Position numbers and translations under genes: made by a program. Under the pieces are notes generated by a model. The model ran no database searches. It saw nothing but the letters and a program-made list of their open reading frames with translations, and was not told the origin of the DNA. Below are positions 16,604 through 24,489 of a stretch of DNA of 64,000 bases, in pieces. This stretch comes from Bacteroidaceae bacterium (GTDB taxonomy: Bacteria > Bacteroidota > Bacteroidia > Bacteroidales > Bacteroidaceae): positions 1-64,000 of the forward strand of contig JAILQO010000008.1 of NCBI GenBank assembly GCA_024698925.1, given 5' to 3'. Each line of letters starts with the position of its first letter. The stretch's first letter is position 1.

Positions 16604-17314
16604 TTACTCTTCGTCCATTTGGGCAATCAGGCGATAGCCCTTACCATGGACGTTATTGATTTCAATGTCGGGATCATCCTTCAGATGCTTACGCAACTTG
16701 GTAATATAGACATCCATCGAGCGGGCATTGAAGTAGTTATCATCAATCCAAATAGTCTTCAGTGCCAGTTCACGCTGCAGCACTTCGTTGGCATGTGCGC
16801 AGAGCAGGATGAGAAGTTCGCTCTCCTTCGTGGTCAGTTTTGTCTGACGGCCATCAATGCTGAGAATCTGGCGCTTTGTGTCAAACTCGAACTTTCCGAT
16901 ACGATAGACGGAGACGTTCTTCTGCTGCTTGCCGTGAACACGGCGCAAGATGGCTTCCATACGCAACACCAGTTCCTCCATGGAGAAAGGCTTGGTAATA
17001 TAATCATCTGCCCCGATTTTGAAGCCCTCGAAAATGTCTTCCTTGAGGTTCTTGGCAGTCAGGAAGATAATGGGCACATCCTGGTTAACCTGTCGGATTT
17101 CCTGTGCCAGCGCAAAGCCATCCATCTTGGGCATCATCACGTCAAGGACGCACATATCATACGCGCTCTTGAGGAAAGCTTTGTAGCCAGCTTCGCCATC
17201 GGGGCAGAGGTCTGCTTCGAAGCCTTTGGCCTGCAGGTATTCACGAAGTAACATGCCGAGGCTCTCGTCATCCTCGCACAATAAAATCTTGAGTTTCTTT
17301 TCGTCCTGTGTCAT
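16604..17314 (-). CDS. rprY: OmpR-family response regulator RprY
   Basis: 236 residues. Receiver domain with the acidic pair at about 15-16, phosphoacceptor Asp58 (CVLDVMMP), Thr86 and Lys108 (YITKPF); C-terminal winged helix of OmpR type (LTTKESELLILLCAHANEVLQRE, SMDVYITKLRKHLKDDPDIEINNVHGKGYRL). It closely resembles RprY of Bacteroides fragilis. It lies 118 bp downstream of its probable kinase on the same strand. RprXY homologues have been linked to stress responses; the targets here are unknown. Confidence 0.9.
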   Translation of the reverse strand: MTQDEKKLKILLCEDDESLGMLLREYLQAKGFEADLCPDGEAGYKAFLKSAYDMCVLDVMMPKMDGFALAQEIRQVNQDVPIIFLTAKNLKEDIFEGFKIGADDYITKPFSMEELVLRMEAILRRVHGKQQKNVSVYRIGKFEFDTKRQILSIDGRQTKLTTKESELLILLCAHANEVLQRELALKTIWIDDNYFNARSMDVYITKLRKHLKDDPDIEINNVHGKGYRLIAQMDEE

Positions 17315-17432
17315 TTTGTTTGGTGCGGCCTTGCCGCAATTTTAATGGTTAATGTATTATTTATTTGATTTTTTCTTGAAATGCTGACTGCTTTGATATT
17401 TTAGACAACACTGGTGAGATAACGTTTAAAAG

Positions 17433-18959
17433 TTAATCAATGAGCGGCAATGTGATAATGAACTTAGTGCCAAGTCCCAGTTCACTTTCAGCTTTGATGG
17501 TACCATGCATCAGATCCACCATCGTCTTCACGTAGGCCAATCCGAGACCAAATCCCTTCACATCGTGCTGGTTTCCGGTATGTACGCGGTAGAAACGGTC
17601 AAAGATTCTGCGGAGATCGTCGTGGCGGATACCGATACCATTGTCCTCCACAGTGATAACTAAGTTCTTGCCTTGCGTCTTGGTGGCGATGTTCAACTGC
17701 AAGGGCACGTCCTCACGGCGATACTTCACGGCGTTGTCCATGAGGTTGAAGATGACATTTGTGAAATGCATCTCATCCACGTAGATAGCAGCATCCTCGG
17801 CATCCAGTGCCGCGGTGAGCTGACCGCCATTCTGTTTTACCTTCAGCTGGAAGGTCTTCACAACGTCGTCAATGACGCTGTTGGCATCAATTTCCTTCTC
17901 GTTGAAGCGGATGTTATTGCGCTCATAAAGCGACATCTGCAAGACCTTCTCTACTTGGTAGCGCAAGCGCTTGGTCTCATTGACAATCACGCCGGAGAGA
18001 TTGTCTATCATCGCATCACTCTTTGTGATACTCTTGTCACCTAACATCTGTGCCGCAAGCGAAATGCTCGAAATCGGCGTTTTGAACTCGTGAGTCATGT
18101 TGTTGATGAAATCGTTCTTCATCTCTGTGTCACGCTTTTGGCGGACAATCAGCCATACTGTGAAACAGAACGTGAGGAACATCACAATTGTGAACACCAA
18201 TACTGGAATCATCGTACGCGCTACGCCGCGGATATACTTGTCCATATCCGGGAAATGCACCCGCACAACACCCATCTTCTGCGAGGGGTCGTTGCGAAAG
18301 AGCATCACCGTATAGGAGGCATATTTCAAGCCTTTTTCCGTATAGTCTGCGCAACGATACACCTCTTCACCTTCTGAGTCATAGACGGCAAAATGGTAAG
18401 GCAAATGTATTCCCGCCGCTTCCAGCTCCGTGTGGAGACTGGATTCCAACAAGCGCACATCGACGCGTTCGCGGAAGTCGCGCTCGCTCGCATTATATAA
18501 TATGGTATATATCACCTCGTCAAGAACTCCCTTCTGATAGAGGTAGGCGTTCTTCACGAATTCCTGAAAGCGCTGGCTGGCAGCATCGAGCGATGATACG
18601 GGCTTTAATGTCAGTGCTTTCGGCATCTGAGACGGTTTACGTATTTGAACCTGCAACTTGAAAGGCGTATTCGTCGTGTCACCCAGTTCCAGTAACATCT
18701 GCACACGTTGCTCCTGCATCTGTCGCGAGAGTCGATCAGCCTCGTACTCCGACTGTTGCGCCACCATTTCAAGATAGCGGAAAGTCTCATTACGCTCCAT
18801 ATCACGACTCGCCTGATCCAACGCACGAAACACCATCTCATCGAACTGCTCCTTACGCATCTTTACCAGTGCATCTACAATCCGCGCCTGTAGGAACAGA
18901 AGGCCGAAGAATGAAATGCCGATGATCAAGCTGATAATTGTAAGGACTGAACGTTTCAT
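17433..18959 (-). CDS. rprX: sensor histidine kinase RprX
   Basis: 508 residues from MKRSVLTIISLIIG; the 14 upstream codons overlap the promoter and are unlikely to be translated. Transmembrane helices at about 4-24 and 249-273 enclose a periplasmic sensor of about 225 residues. The cytoplasmic part has the H-box with His290 (NNMTHEFKTPISSIS), N-box (NLMDNAVKY), G1 (VEDNGIGIRHDD) and G2 (GFGLGLAYVK). It pairs with rprY downstream. Confidence 0.9.
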   Translation of the reverse strand: MKRSVLTIISLIIGISFFGLLFLQARIVDALVKMRKEQFDEMVFRALDQASRDMERNETFRYLEMVAQQSEYEADRLSRQMQEQRVQMLLELGDTTNTPFKLQVQIRKPSQMPKALTLKPVSSLDAASQRFQEFVKNAYLYQKGVLDEVIYTILYNASERDFRERVDVRLLESSLHTELEAAGIHLPYHFAVYDSEGEEVYRCADYTEKGLKYASYTVMLFRNDPSQKMGVVRVHFPDMDKYIRGVARTMIPVLVFTIVMFLTFCFTVWLIVRQKRDTEMKNDFINNMTHEFKTPISSISLAAQMLGDKSITKSDAMIDNLSGVIVNETKRLRYQVEKVLQMSLYERNNIRFNEKEIDANSVIDDVVKTFQLKVKQNGGQLTAALDAEDAAIYVDEMHFTNVIFNLMDNAVKYRREDVPLQLNIATKTQGKNLVITVEDNGIGIRHDDLRRIFDRFYRVHTGNQHDVKGFGLGLAYVKTMVDLMHGTIKAESELGLGTKFIITLPLID

Positions 18960-18983
18960 GCGTGCGATGTCATTTTTACGATG

Positions 18984-19014
18984 CAAAAGTAATACTACCA
19001 ACGCTCACAACCAA
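18984..19014 (-). promoter_or_regulatory. promoter of rprX-rprY
   Basis: Minus strand: TTG (19012-19014), 20-bp spacer, TACTTTTG (18984-18991), 24 bp before the chosen start codon. Confidence 0.55.
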
Positions 19015-19104
19015 GAAAAAGCCATTAAAACGGTCTAATGATTTAACATTATTAACGTCAATACACAAAATCTTTGTTCATATTTGCTCTTATATGTATT
19101 TTCT

Positions 19105-19135
19105 TTTGCCCTTTTGAATTAATTACGTACCTTTG
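19105..19135 (+). promoter_or_regulatory. promoter of the sialidase gene
   Basis: TTTG (19105-19108), 19-bp spacer, TACCTTTG (19128-19135): a near-consensus Bacteroidetes promoter, divergent from that of rprX. Confidence 0.75.
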
Positions 19136-19165
19136 CAGGGCAATCACAACTAACACCATACCTAC

Positions 19166-20410
19166 ATGAAATCATTTACAACCACTCTCCTACTCCTTCT
19201 GCTGAGCGTACTCTGCCCAGCACAGACCACTACATCCCCGCAGATTCTTTATCAGAACTACGACCAGTACAAAGTCCCCTATCGCATCCCCGCTATCACA
19301 ACGACTCGAAAAGGTCATCTGTTAGCGCTCGCTGACAGACGGTATTGCTATCTCGACATCGGGTATGGCAAGATTGACATTGTGGCACGTACCAGCAAGA
19401 ACAACGGTCGCACATGGAGTCCAGACACCGTCATCCAACGCGGTTCTGGCATTGAAGGCTCCATTGATTGCGGTTATGGCGACGTGGCTCTAGTCGCAGA
19501 CCGCACCAGCAATCGCGTACTCTGCATGTCCGTAACCGGTAATGTCATATATATAAAAGGTACGCGCGAGAACCCCAACCGCATCGCCCGCTGGTACAGC
19601 CCTGATGGCGGAAAATCATGGACCAAGGCAGATGATGTCACCGATGCCTTCTACACCATGCTTCCTCACACTCGTACGATGTTCATCGGCTCAGGCCGCA
19701 TCATGCAAAGCCGCGTTGTCAAAAAAGACAAGTACTACCGCCTTTACTGCTCCGTACTGACTCGCACACAGATGGGCGAGAAGGACGTTGCCTGCAACTA
19801 CGTTATCTACAGCGATGATTTCGGCCAGACATGGGCCGTCCTTGGCGGTTCGACCTTGGATGGTTTTGATAGTCCATGCCTGGATGGCGATGAGCCCAAG
19901 ACAGAAGAATTACCCAACGGCGATGTCATCCTTTCCTCCCGCAAGTGGTATGGCCGCTTCTTCAATGTTTATCATTTTAATGACATAAGCGCTAATCAGG
20001 AAGCTGGCAGCTGGGGGCAGTGCGTAGCCAGCCACGATGTGCCCGGTGGCATCAAGGTTGGTGCCAACTCATGCAACGGCGAGATTCTCCTTGTGGATGC
20101 AACAGAGACGGCCACTCGTCGCCCCGTCAAGCTTATGCTCCAGTCCATTCCCTGCGGCGAGAAACGCTACGACGTAGGAATCTGGTACAAGGAGATCATT
20201 CCAAACGGAATCTACTCCCCTCGCGCTTTTGCCCACAACTGGACACTGGGTCTTCAAGTCTCCACTACCACCTCTGCCTATTCCACGATGACGCTGCAGC
20301 GCAATGGTCGCATCGGCTTCTTCTACGAGGAGAACGAGCGTGAGAACGGCTACGATCTCGTTTATGTGCCTCTAACCATTAGCGAGATTACTGGCGGACA
20401 GTACAAATAA
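19166..20410 (+). CDS. secreted exo-alpha-sialidase (GH33)
   Basis: 414 residues with signal peptide (about 1-19). Sialidase hallmarks: YRIP motif with the carboxylate-binding Arg40, Asp57 in LALADRRY, and three Asp-boxes (SKNNGRTW 77-84, SPDGGKSW 145-152, SDDFGQTW 216-223). The family removes terminal sialic acid from host glycans. No sialic-acid transport or lyase genes are next to it, so it may free sialic acid mainly to expose underlying sugars, for instance for the GH35 enzyme. It is a single-gene transcript with good promoter and terminator. Confidence 0.85.
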   Translation: MKSFTTTLLLLLLSVLCPAQTTTSPQILYQNYDQYKVPYRIPAITTTRKGHLLALADRRYCYLDIGYGKIDIVARTSKNNGRTWSPDTVIQRGSGIEGSIDCGYGDVALVADRTSNRVLCMSVTGNVIYIKGTRENPNRIARWYSPDGGKSWTKADDVTDAFYTMLPHTRTMFIGSGRIMQSRVVKKDKYYRLYCSVLTRTQMGEKDVACNYVIYSDDFGQTWAVLGGSTLDGFDSPCLDGDEPKTEELPNGDVILSSRKWYGRFFNVYHFNDISANQEAGSWGQCVASHDVPGGIKVGANSCNGEILLVDATETATRRPVKLMLQSIPCGEKRYDVGIWYKEIIPNGIYSPRAFAHNWTLGLQVSTTTSAYSTMTLQRNGRIGFFYEENERENGYDLVYVPLTISEITGGQYK

Positions 20411-20427
20411 ACAAACATTGCATCGTT

Positions 20428-20490
20428 TAGCGAGAAGCCGTTTCGCTAACAGAGAGAAGCCGTTTCGTTATTAGCGAAACGGCTTCTCGC
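20428..20490. terminator. alternative-hairpin terminator between sialidase and DUF5606 genes
   Basis: The word GAGAAGCCGTTTCG occurs twice in direct orientation (20432-20445 and 20454-20467) and once inverted (20475-20488). The inverted copy can pair either with the near copy (7-nt loop) or with the far copy (longer stem, 20428-20449). It separates two convergent genes and can act in both directions. Confidence 0.7.
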
Positions 20491-20504
20491 TGATTGATCA
20501 ATGA

Positions 20505-20942
20505 TTATTCCTTGCGGTCGTCGATGTTGTCACCCTCTGTGGGAGCCATCTTGGAGAAGTCATCAAGTCCTGCAGCTATAAGGATGTTATACCACTGCAG
20601 GAGCTTCTTGATATCGGAGGGATGGACGCGGTCACGATCGAAGTTGGGCAGGATTTCTCCAAAATAATCAAAGAGCTGATCCTTGGAAGCTTTCTTGTAG
20701 TCGAGGCTGCACTGGGCACCATTCTCTTTAGTCTTCAGGCTCGTAAGCACGTCAGCGAGGGGAATTTCCTCCTCATCGGTGAACATAGCGATGTCTGCGA
20801 GAGAGATAACACGATCGGTTGCAAAAGCGGGCATACGGGAGTGCTTATCATCGATTGTCTCAACGATCAGGCTGCGATTGCCACGAGATACCAGTTTAAA
20901 TAGGCCTGGTTTGCCTGCGATAGCTAAAATTGTTTCAAGCAT
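20505..20942 (-). CDS. DUF5606 protein
   Basis: 145 residues. LETILAIAGKPGLFKLVSRGNRSLIVETIDDKHSRMPAFATDRVISLADIAMFTD matches the Bacteroidetes-specific DUF5606 family. The N-terminal part looks like a small beta-barrel; the C-terminal half is helical (LFDYFGEILPNFDRDRVHPSDIKKLLQWYNIL). No signal peptide, so cytoplasmic. Function unknown. It is the last gene of the nusB-yajC-ybbR-coaE operon, 34 bp after coaE. Confidence 0.8.
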   Translation of the reverse strand: MLETILAIAGKPGLFKLVSRGNRSLIVETIDDKHSRMPAFATDRVISLADIAMFTDEEEIPLADVLTSLKTKENGAQCSLDYKKASKDQLFDYFGEILPNFDRDRVHPSDIKKLLQWYNILIAAGLDDFSKMAPTEGDNIDDRKE

Positions 20943-20976
20943 AATGATTATGCGGTCTTGCCGCTGATTTTTATAG

Positions 20977-21588
20977 TTAAGAATTCAAGGATTTAAAACA
21001 ATCTAAAGAAAGGGCTTCAAAAATTGTTCGAAGTTGTGGTATGAGGTCGCGGCCATCATTGATAACAACGTAGTCGCAAGCCTGGTGAAAGTCCTCGTCG
21101 CCTTTTTGACGATTGATGCGAGCCAAGATTTGTTCACGCGCAGCTCCATCACGTCGCATGGCGCGCTCAAGGCGCAGTTCCACTGGAGCATCGACGAAGA
21201 TAACGGTATCAAGGTCATCTACCAGATGGGCTTCAAGCAACACGGCACTTTCCAATGCCACAAGCATCTGGCCGTCCTGTTCTTGAGCCGCCGCCCAACG
21301 AAGGAAATCGTCCTTCACTACTGGATGAACAATGGCATTGATGCGAGAGGCATGACTTTCTTCAGCGAAGAGATAATTAGCCACCACAGGACGGTTGAGC
21401 GTACCATCTGGAAGGTAGGCGTCATTACCAATGAGAGCCGTGAGCCTTGCCCGCAATCCATCTGAGGTTGCCATCAAGCGTTTGGCAGCGCTGTCACAGT
21501 CATAAACGGGAATGCCAAAAACCTCCGTTAACAGATGCGAGACGTAGCTTTTCCCAGCACCGATACCGCCCGTAATTCCCAGCCTCAT
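20977..21588 (-). CDS. coaE: dephospho-CoA kinase
   Basis: 203 residues. It phosphorylates the 3'-OH of dephospho-CoA, the last step of CoA synthesis. The P-loop GITGGIGAGKS (4-14), VYDCDSAAKRLM, and the lid region RLERAMRRDGAAREQILARINRQ are typical. The start codon overlaps the ybbR stop by 4 bp, which signals translational coupling. Confidence 0.93.
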   Translation of the reverse strand: MRLGITGGIGAGKSYVSHLLTEVFGIPVYDCDSAAKRLMATSDGLRARLTALIGNDAYLPDGTLNRPVVANYLFAEESHASRINAIVHPVVKDDFLRWAAAQEQDGQMLVALESAVLLEAHLVDDLDTVIFVDAPVELRLERAMRRDGAAREQILARINRQKGDEDFHQACDYVVINDGRDLIPQLRTIFEALSLDCFKSLNS

Positions 21589-22586
21589 TCTTCCGTCTGG
21601 TTTTGTTCGATAAGATACTGTACAGCCGCAGGGGTGATGCGCACCTGGGATACGCCATCGGGGACAGAGCGCAATCGGAGGGTCAACATTGAATCAGGAC
21701 TCTCAAGCAACTCTTCATAGGTGGCTGTTAAGACGAAGTTGTCCGAAGTGATATTCTTATAGTCCTTTGAGCCGACACGGAAGGTGATGGTTGCCGAAGC
21801 CGGGAAGGTGCGCAACGCATAGCCGGCAGGGAAATTGGTGCCGATAATGGGCACCTTAACCTGCTTCTCGGTATAGACATCAACGTCAGCCGAAAGCGTC
21901 ACCTCAGAAGGAATGGCCTTCATTCCGCGCGGAACGGCAACGGCAATCTTACGTTCAAGCGACTCTGAGAGATCGGAGATATTAGTCACCACAGTAGGCA
22001 GAATCGTCAGGGAATCCAGAAGTTGCTCGCTGCCCCAAACCGTCACAGTGTCAGGCGACACCTTCAAGTGTGCGAGGTAATACAGCGGCGCCACCTCCAC
22101 ATGACCTCTGAACACGACCGGAACACGTTTTTGTATGCCACGCGTGTAATAATAGTCGATGGTATCTGGACGTATACCCACAACACGCGTAGAGGGAAGC
22201 AACTGCCTGAGAGTCAGTTTCTGCACTTCGGCATGAGACAGTAGGATGTGATCGGAGCTGACGCCAAGGTCGTGAGCTGAGAAATCAACGTCTATCTTTC
22301 GCTCGTCGTCGCTAGCCCAGTAACCAAGAAGTGTGGTGCCGCGGTCCTTCACAGTCACCGTCACCTCCGAAGGTAGTTCAGACGTAATGACTACGCCCGT
22401 GGGCACGTGCGTTAAAGAAAGAGGAATATGGATCTCAGTCTCGTACTCTTCCTGTAACGTCTGCAAGAGCCAGAAGCCCGCAGAGACGAGCAGAAAAAAC
22501 AGGAACACCAGCACTTCCCTACTCTTCTTACTGAGCAGGAACGTCCTGATGTTCTCGCCAAAGAGACGAAGACGTTCGCGATCCAT
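21585..22586 (-). CDS. YbbR-domain membrane protein
   Basis: 333 residues. A short basic N-terminus, one transmembrane helix (about 25-44, VLVFLFFLLVSAGFWLLQTL), then several YbbR-like beta repeats exported from the cytoplasm (PLSLTHVPTGVVITSELPSEVTVTVKDRG, APLYYLAHLKVSPDTVTVWGS, VKVPIIGTNFPAGYALRTFPASATITFRV). In Firmicutes YbbR (CdaR) controls the diadenylate cyclase; no cdaA gene is in this window, so the partner is unknown. It sits between yajC and coaE, a gene order usual for Bacteroidetes. Confidence 0.85.
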   Translation of the reverse strand: MDRERLRLFGENIRTFLLSKKSREVLVFLFFLLVSAGFWLLQTLQEEYETEIHIPLSLTHVPTGVVITSELPSEVTVTVKDRGTTLLGYWASDDERKIDVDFSAHDLGVSSDHILLSHAEVQKLTLRQLLPSTRVVGIRPDTIDYYYTRGIQKRVPVVFRGHVEVAPLYYLAHLKVSPDTVTVWGSEQLLDSLTILPTVVTNISDLSESLERKIAVAVPRGMKAIPSEVTLSADVDVYTEKQVKVPIIGTNFPAGYALRTFPASATITFRVGSKDYKNITSDNFVLTATYEELLESPDSMLTLRLRSVPDGVSQVRITPAAVQYLIEQNQTEE

Positions 22587-22604
22587 CTGTCTCGAGGCCT
22601 GGTT

Positions 22605-22928
22605 TTACTTGGAGTAATTCTCGGTACTGGCTGCAGAGCCGAAGACCGAATCGCGGTCAACGCGCACGCGCACGCCATTGGCAATCTCAATAATGAGGAT
22701 ATTATTGACATCATCAACGTCACGCACAGTACCATAAATACCGCCAGCGGTAATCACTTCTTGACCCTTTTCGATGGACTTTCGGAAATTCTGGAGTTCT
22801 TTCTGCTTCTTCTGCTGCGGACGGATCATGAAAAAGTACATGATGGCAAACATTGCGACAAGCATCAGAATCATGCCCATACCTCCGTCGCCCTGCGAGG
22901 CCTGGAGAAAAATGAAAAGTGTTTGCAT
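22605..22928 (-). CDS. yajC: preprotein translocase subunit YajC
   Basis: 107 residues. One transmembrane helix (MILMLVAMFAIMYFFMIRPQQKKQKE) and the conserved small domain KGQEVITAGGIYGTVRDVDD. It is an accessory subunit of the Sec translocon. Confidence 0.92.
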   Translation of the reverse strand: MQTLFIFLQASQGDGGMGMILMLVAMFAIMYFFMIRPQQKKQKELQNFRKSIEKGQEVITAGGIYGTVRDVDDVNNILIIEIANGVRVRVDRDSVFGSAASTENYSK

Positions 22929-22962
22929 AGTGTTTTTGAAATATTAAAGATGTTAATAACGA

Positions 22963-23943
22963 TTATTCCTCTGGCGTCTCTTCCTCTGCGCGCTCATTGG
23001 AGCGAGGCTCAGGGAGTGATTTCTTGAGTTTTCCCTCCTGAATGAGACGGCGCGCAATGGCATCAAGCGTTCCATTGATATAGCCCCCACTACGAGGAGT
23101 GGAATAATATTTGGCGATGTCTACATACTCGTTAATCGTCACCGTGAGAGGTATCTGCGGGAAGGTAAGCATCTCAGCCAATGCCGTCTGTAGGATAATC
23201 AAGTCCATGAATGCAACGCGCTCCAGTTCCCAGTTATGTAACGACTGCGAGATCAGCGCCTTGTTGTTATCTGCGCCGAGGAGCGTAGCGCGGAAGAGGC
23301 GACGAGCAAATTCGCGATCCTCATCATCGCGATACTCCGGCAACAGTTCCTGATTAGCGCCGTGGCGGGGATCGAAACGCTTGATACTCTTCATCACAAA
23401 AGTATCTACAATAAAACGATCATCGTTCCAGTAGAGACTCTTTTCCTCCAACAACTGATCTAGATCTTCATTTTCAACAATGACTTCCTTATATAGGCGA
23501 CGCCATAGTTCACGATCCTCGTCGTAAGAGGGTAACGCTGTCTCACGCATCCATTCCTGATAGGTCTCTGTCTCGGTAATCTGCTTGTAGAGGCGTCGCA
23601 CGAATTCCTCGTCGTCGGCCCATGTCTTCTTTTGGCCCTCTACAAACTCCTGCAACTGGCGATTGACACGCAACTGTGCGATAAACTGATTGTTAACGAA
23701 GCGGGCGCTGGGCACTTCCTTCTCACCCAAACGGGCTGCGCGCTGTGTCGCGGTATTGAGGGAGCGCTCCGCAATGCGGGTGATATCCACCATCAGCTCC
23801 AGCATGTACATATATAAATCGTATGCCTTAGAGAGACTGAAAAACAGCTCCTTCTCTGCCACATCCAACTTGTTACTACCGTTCTGGTAATATGCATAAG
23901 TCATCTGCACTACTTTCAGGCGGATAAGTTCTCTATTTATCAT
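22963..23943 (-). CDS. nusB: transcription antitermination factor NusB, long Bacteroidetes form
   Basis: 326 residues, about twice the E. coli length. The C-terminal half carries the NusB core (FARRLFRATLLGADNNKALISQSLHNWELERVAFMDLIILQTALAEMLTFPQIPLTVTINEYVDIAKYYSTPRSGGYINGTLDAIAR). The N-terminal half is a helical extension typical of Bacteroidetes NusB. The tail is acidic. It is the first gene of the five-gene operon ending at DUF5606. Confidence 0.93.
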   Translation of the reverse strand: MINRELIRLKVVQMTYAYYQNGSNKLDVAEKELFFSLSKAYDLYMYMLELMVDITRIAERSLNTATQRAARLGEKEVPSARFVNNQFIAQLRVNRQLQEFVEGQKKTWADDEEFVRRLYKQITETETYQEWMRETALPSYDEDRELWRRLYKEVIVENEDLDQLLEEKSLYWNDDRFIVDTFVMKSIKRFDPRHGANQELLPEYRDDEDREFARRLFRATLLGADNNKALISQSLHNWELERVAFMDLIILQTALAEMLTFPQIPLTVTINEYVDIAKYYSTPRSGGYINGTLDAIARRLIQEGKLKKSLPEPRSNERAEEETPEE

Positions 23944-23975
23944 AATGAACGACTGCTATCTATTGTTTTAGCGTG

Positions 23976-23983
23976 CAAAAGTA
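23976..23983 (-). promoter_or_regulatory. -7 box of the nusB operon
   Basis: TACTTTTG on the minus strand, 32 bp before the nusB start codon. The -33 element is not clear. Confidence 0.5.
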
Positions 23984-24032
23984 CGCATAATCAACCAAAA
24001 TAACACTTAAAAAGTGATTTTTTTCATTTTTT

Positions 24033-24065
24033 TTTGTGATGTTTGGCAAATTATAGCTACTTTTG
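24033..24065 (+). promoter_or_regulatory. promoter of the PUR-like gene
   Basis: TTTG (24033-24036), 21-bp spacer, TACTTTTG (24058-24065); divergent from the nusB promoter. Confidence 0.55.
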
Positions 24066-24104
24066 GCACATAATTTGAGAGAAATCGTTCAACAATACAC
24101 CCAC

Positions 24105-24446
24105 ATGAAAGAAAACAGCAACACTTTAGGACATGGCGAGAAGGACATTCTCTTCTCCCGTTCCATCAAAGCAGGTAAACGCATCTATTACGTCGATGTC
24201 AAGCAAAACAGCAAGGGAGACATGTATCTTTCGCTCACAGAGAGCAAAAAGATTGTAAGCGGCGACGCAGATATGCCCCAATTCAATTTCGAAAAACACA
24301 AGATATTTGTCTACCCTGAGGATTTTGAGAAATTCACCTCCGGACTAGCTGATGCAATCAAGTACATCTATGAGCAGAGAGGACCTGTTGATCAACGCCC
24401 CGAAGAAGAGCGTAAGGATATTCAGTTGGATGGCTTTGAGTTCTAA
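24105..24446 (+). CDS. PUR-alpha-like DNA/RNA-binding protein (DUF3276)
   Basis: 113 residues. The start at MKENSNTLGHGEKDILFSRSIKAGKRIYYVDVKQNSKGDMYLSLTESKK follows the promoter; an earlier in-frame start overlaps the -7 box. The sequence matches the bacterial PUR family, whose beta-beta-beta-beta-alpha fold binds single-stranded nucleic acid and dimerises. The target is unknown. It lies 43 bp before the large lipoprotein gene; whether they share a transcript cannot be told, as no terminator separates them. Confidence 0.85.
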   Translation: MKENSNTLGHGEKDILFSRSIKAGKRIYYVDVKQNSKGDMYLSLTESKKIVSGDADMPQFNFEKHKIFVYPEDFEKFTSGLADAIKYIYEQRGPVDQRPEEERKDIQLDGFEF

Positions 24447-24489
24447 CAGACAAACCTAATCATGAACTATCTAAATATTTATCTATCTT

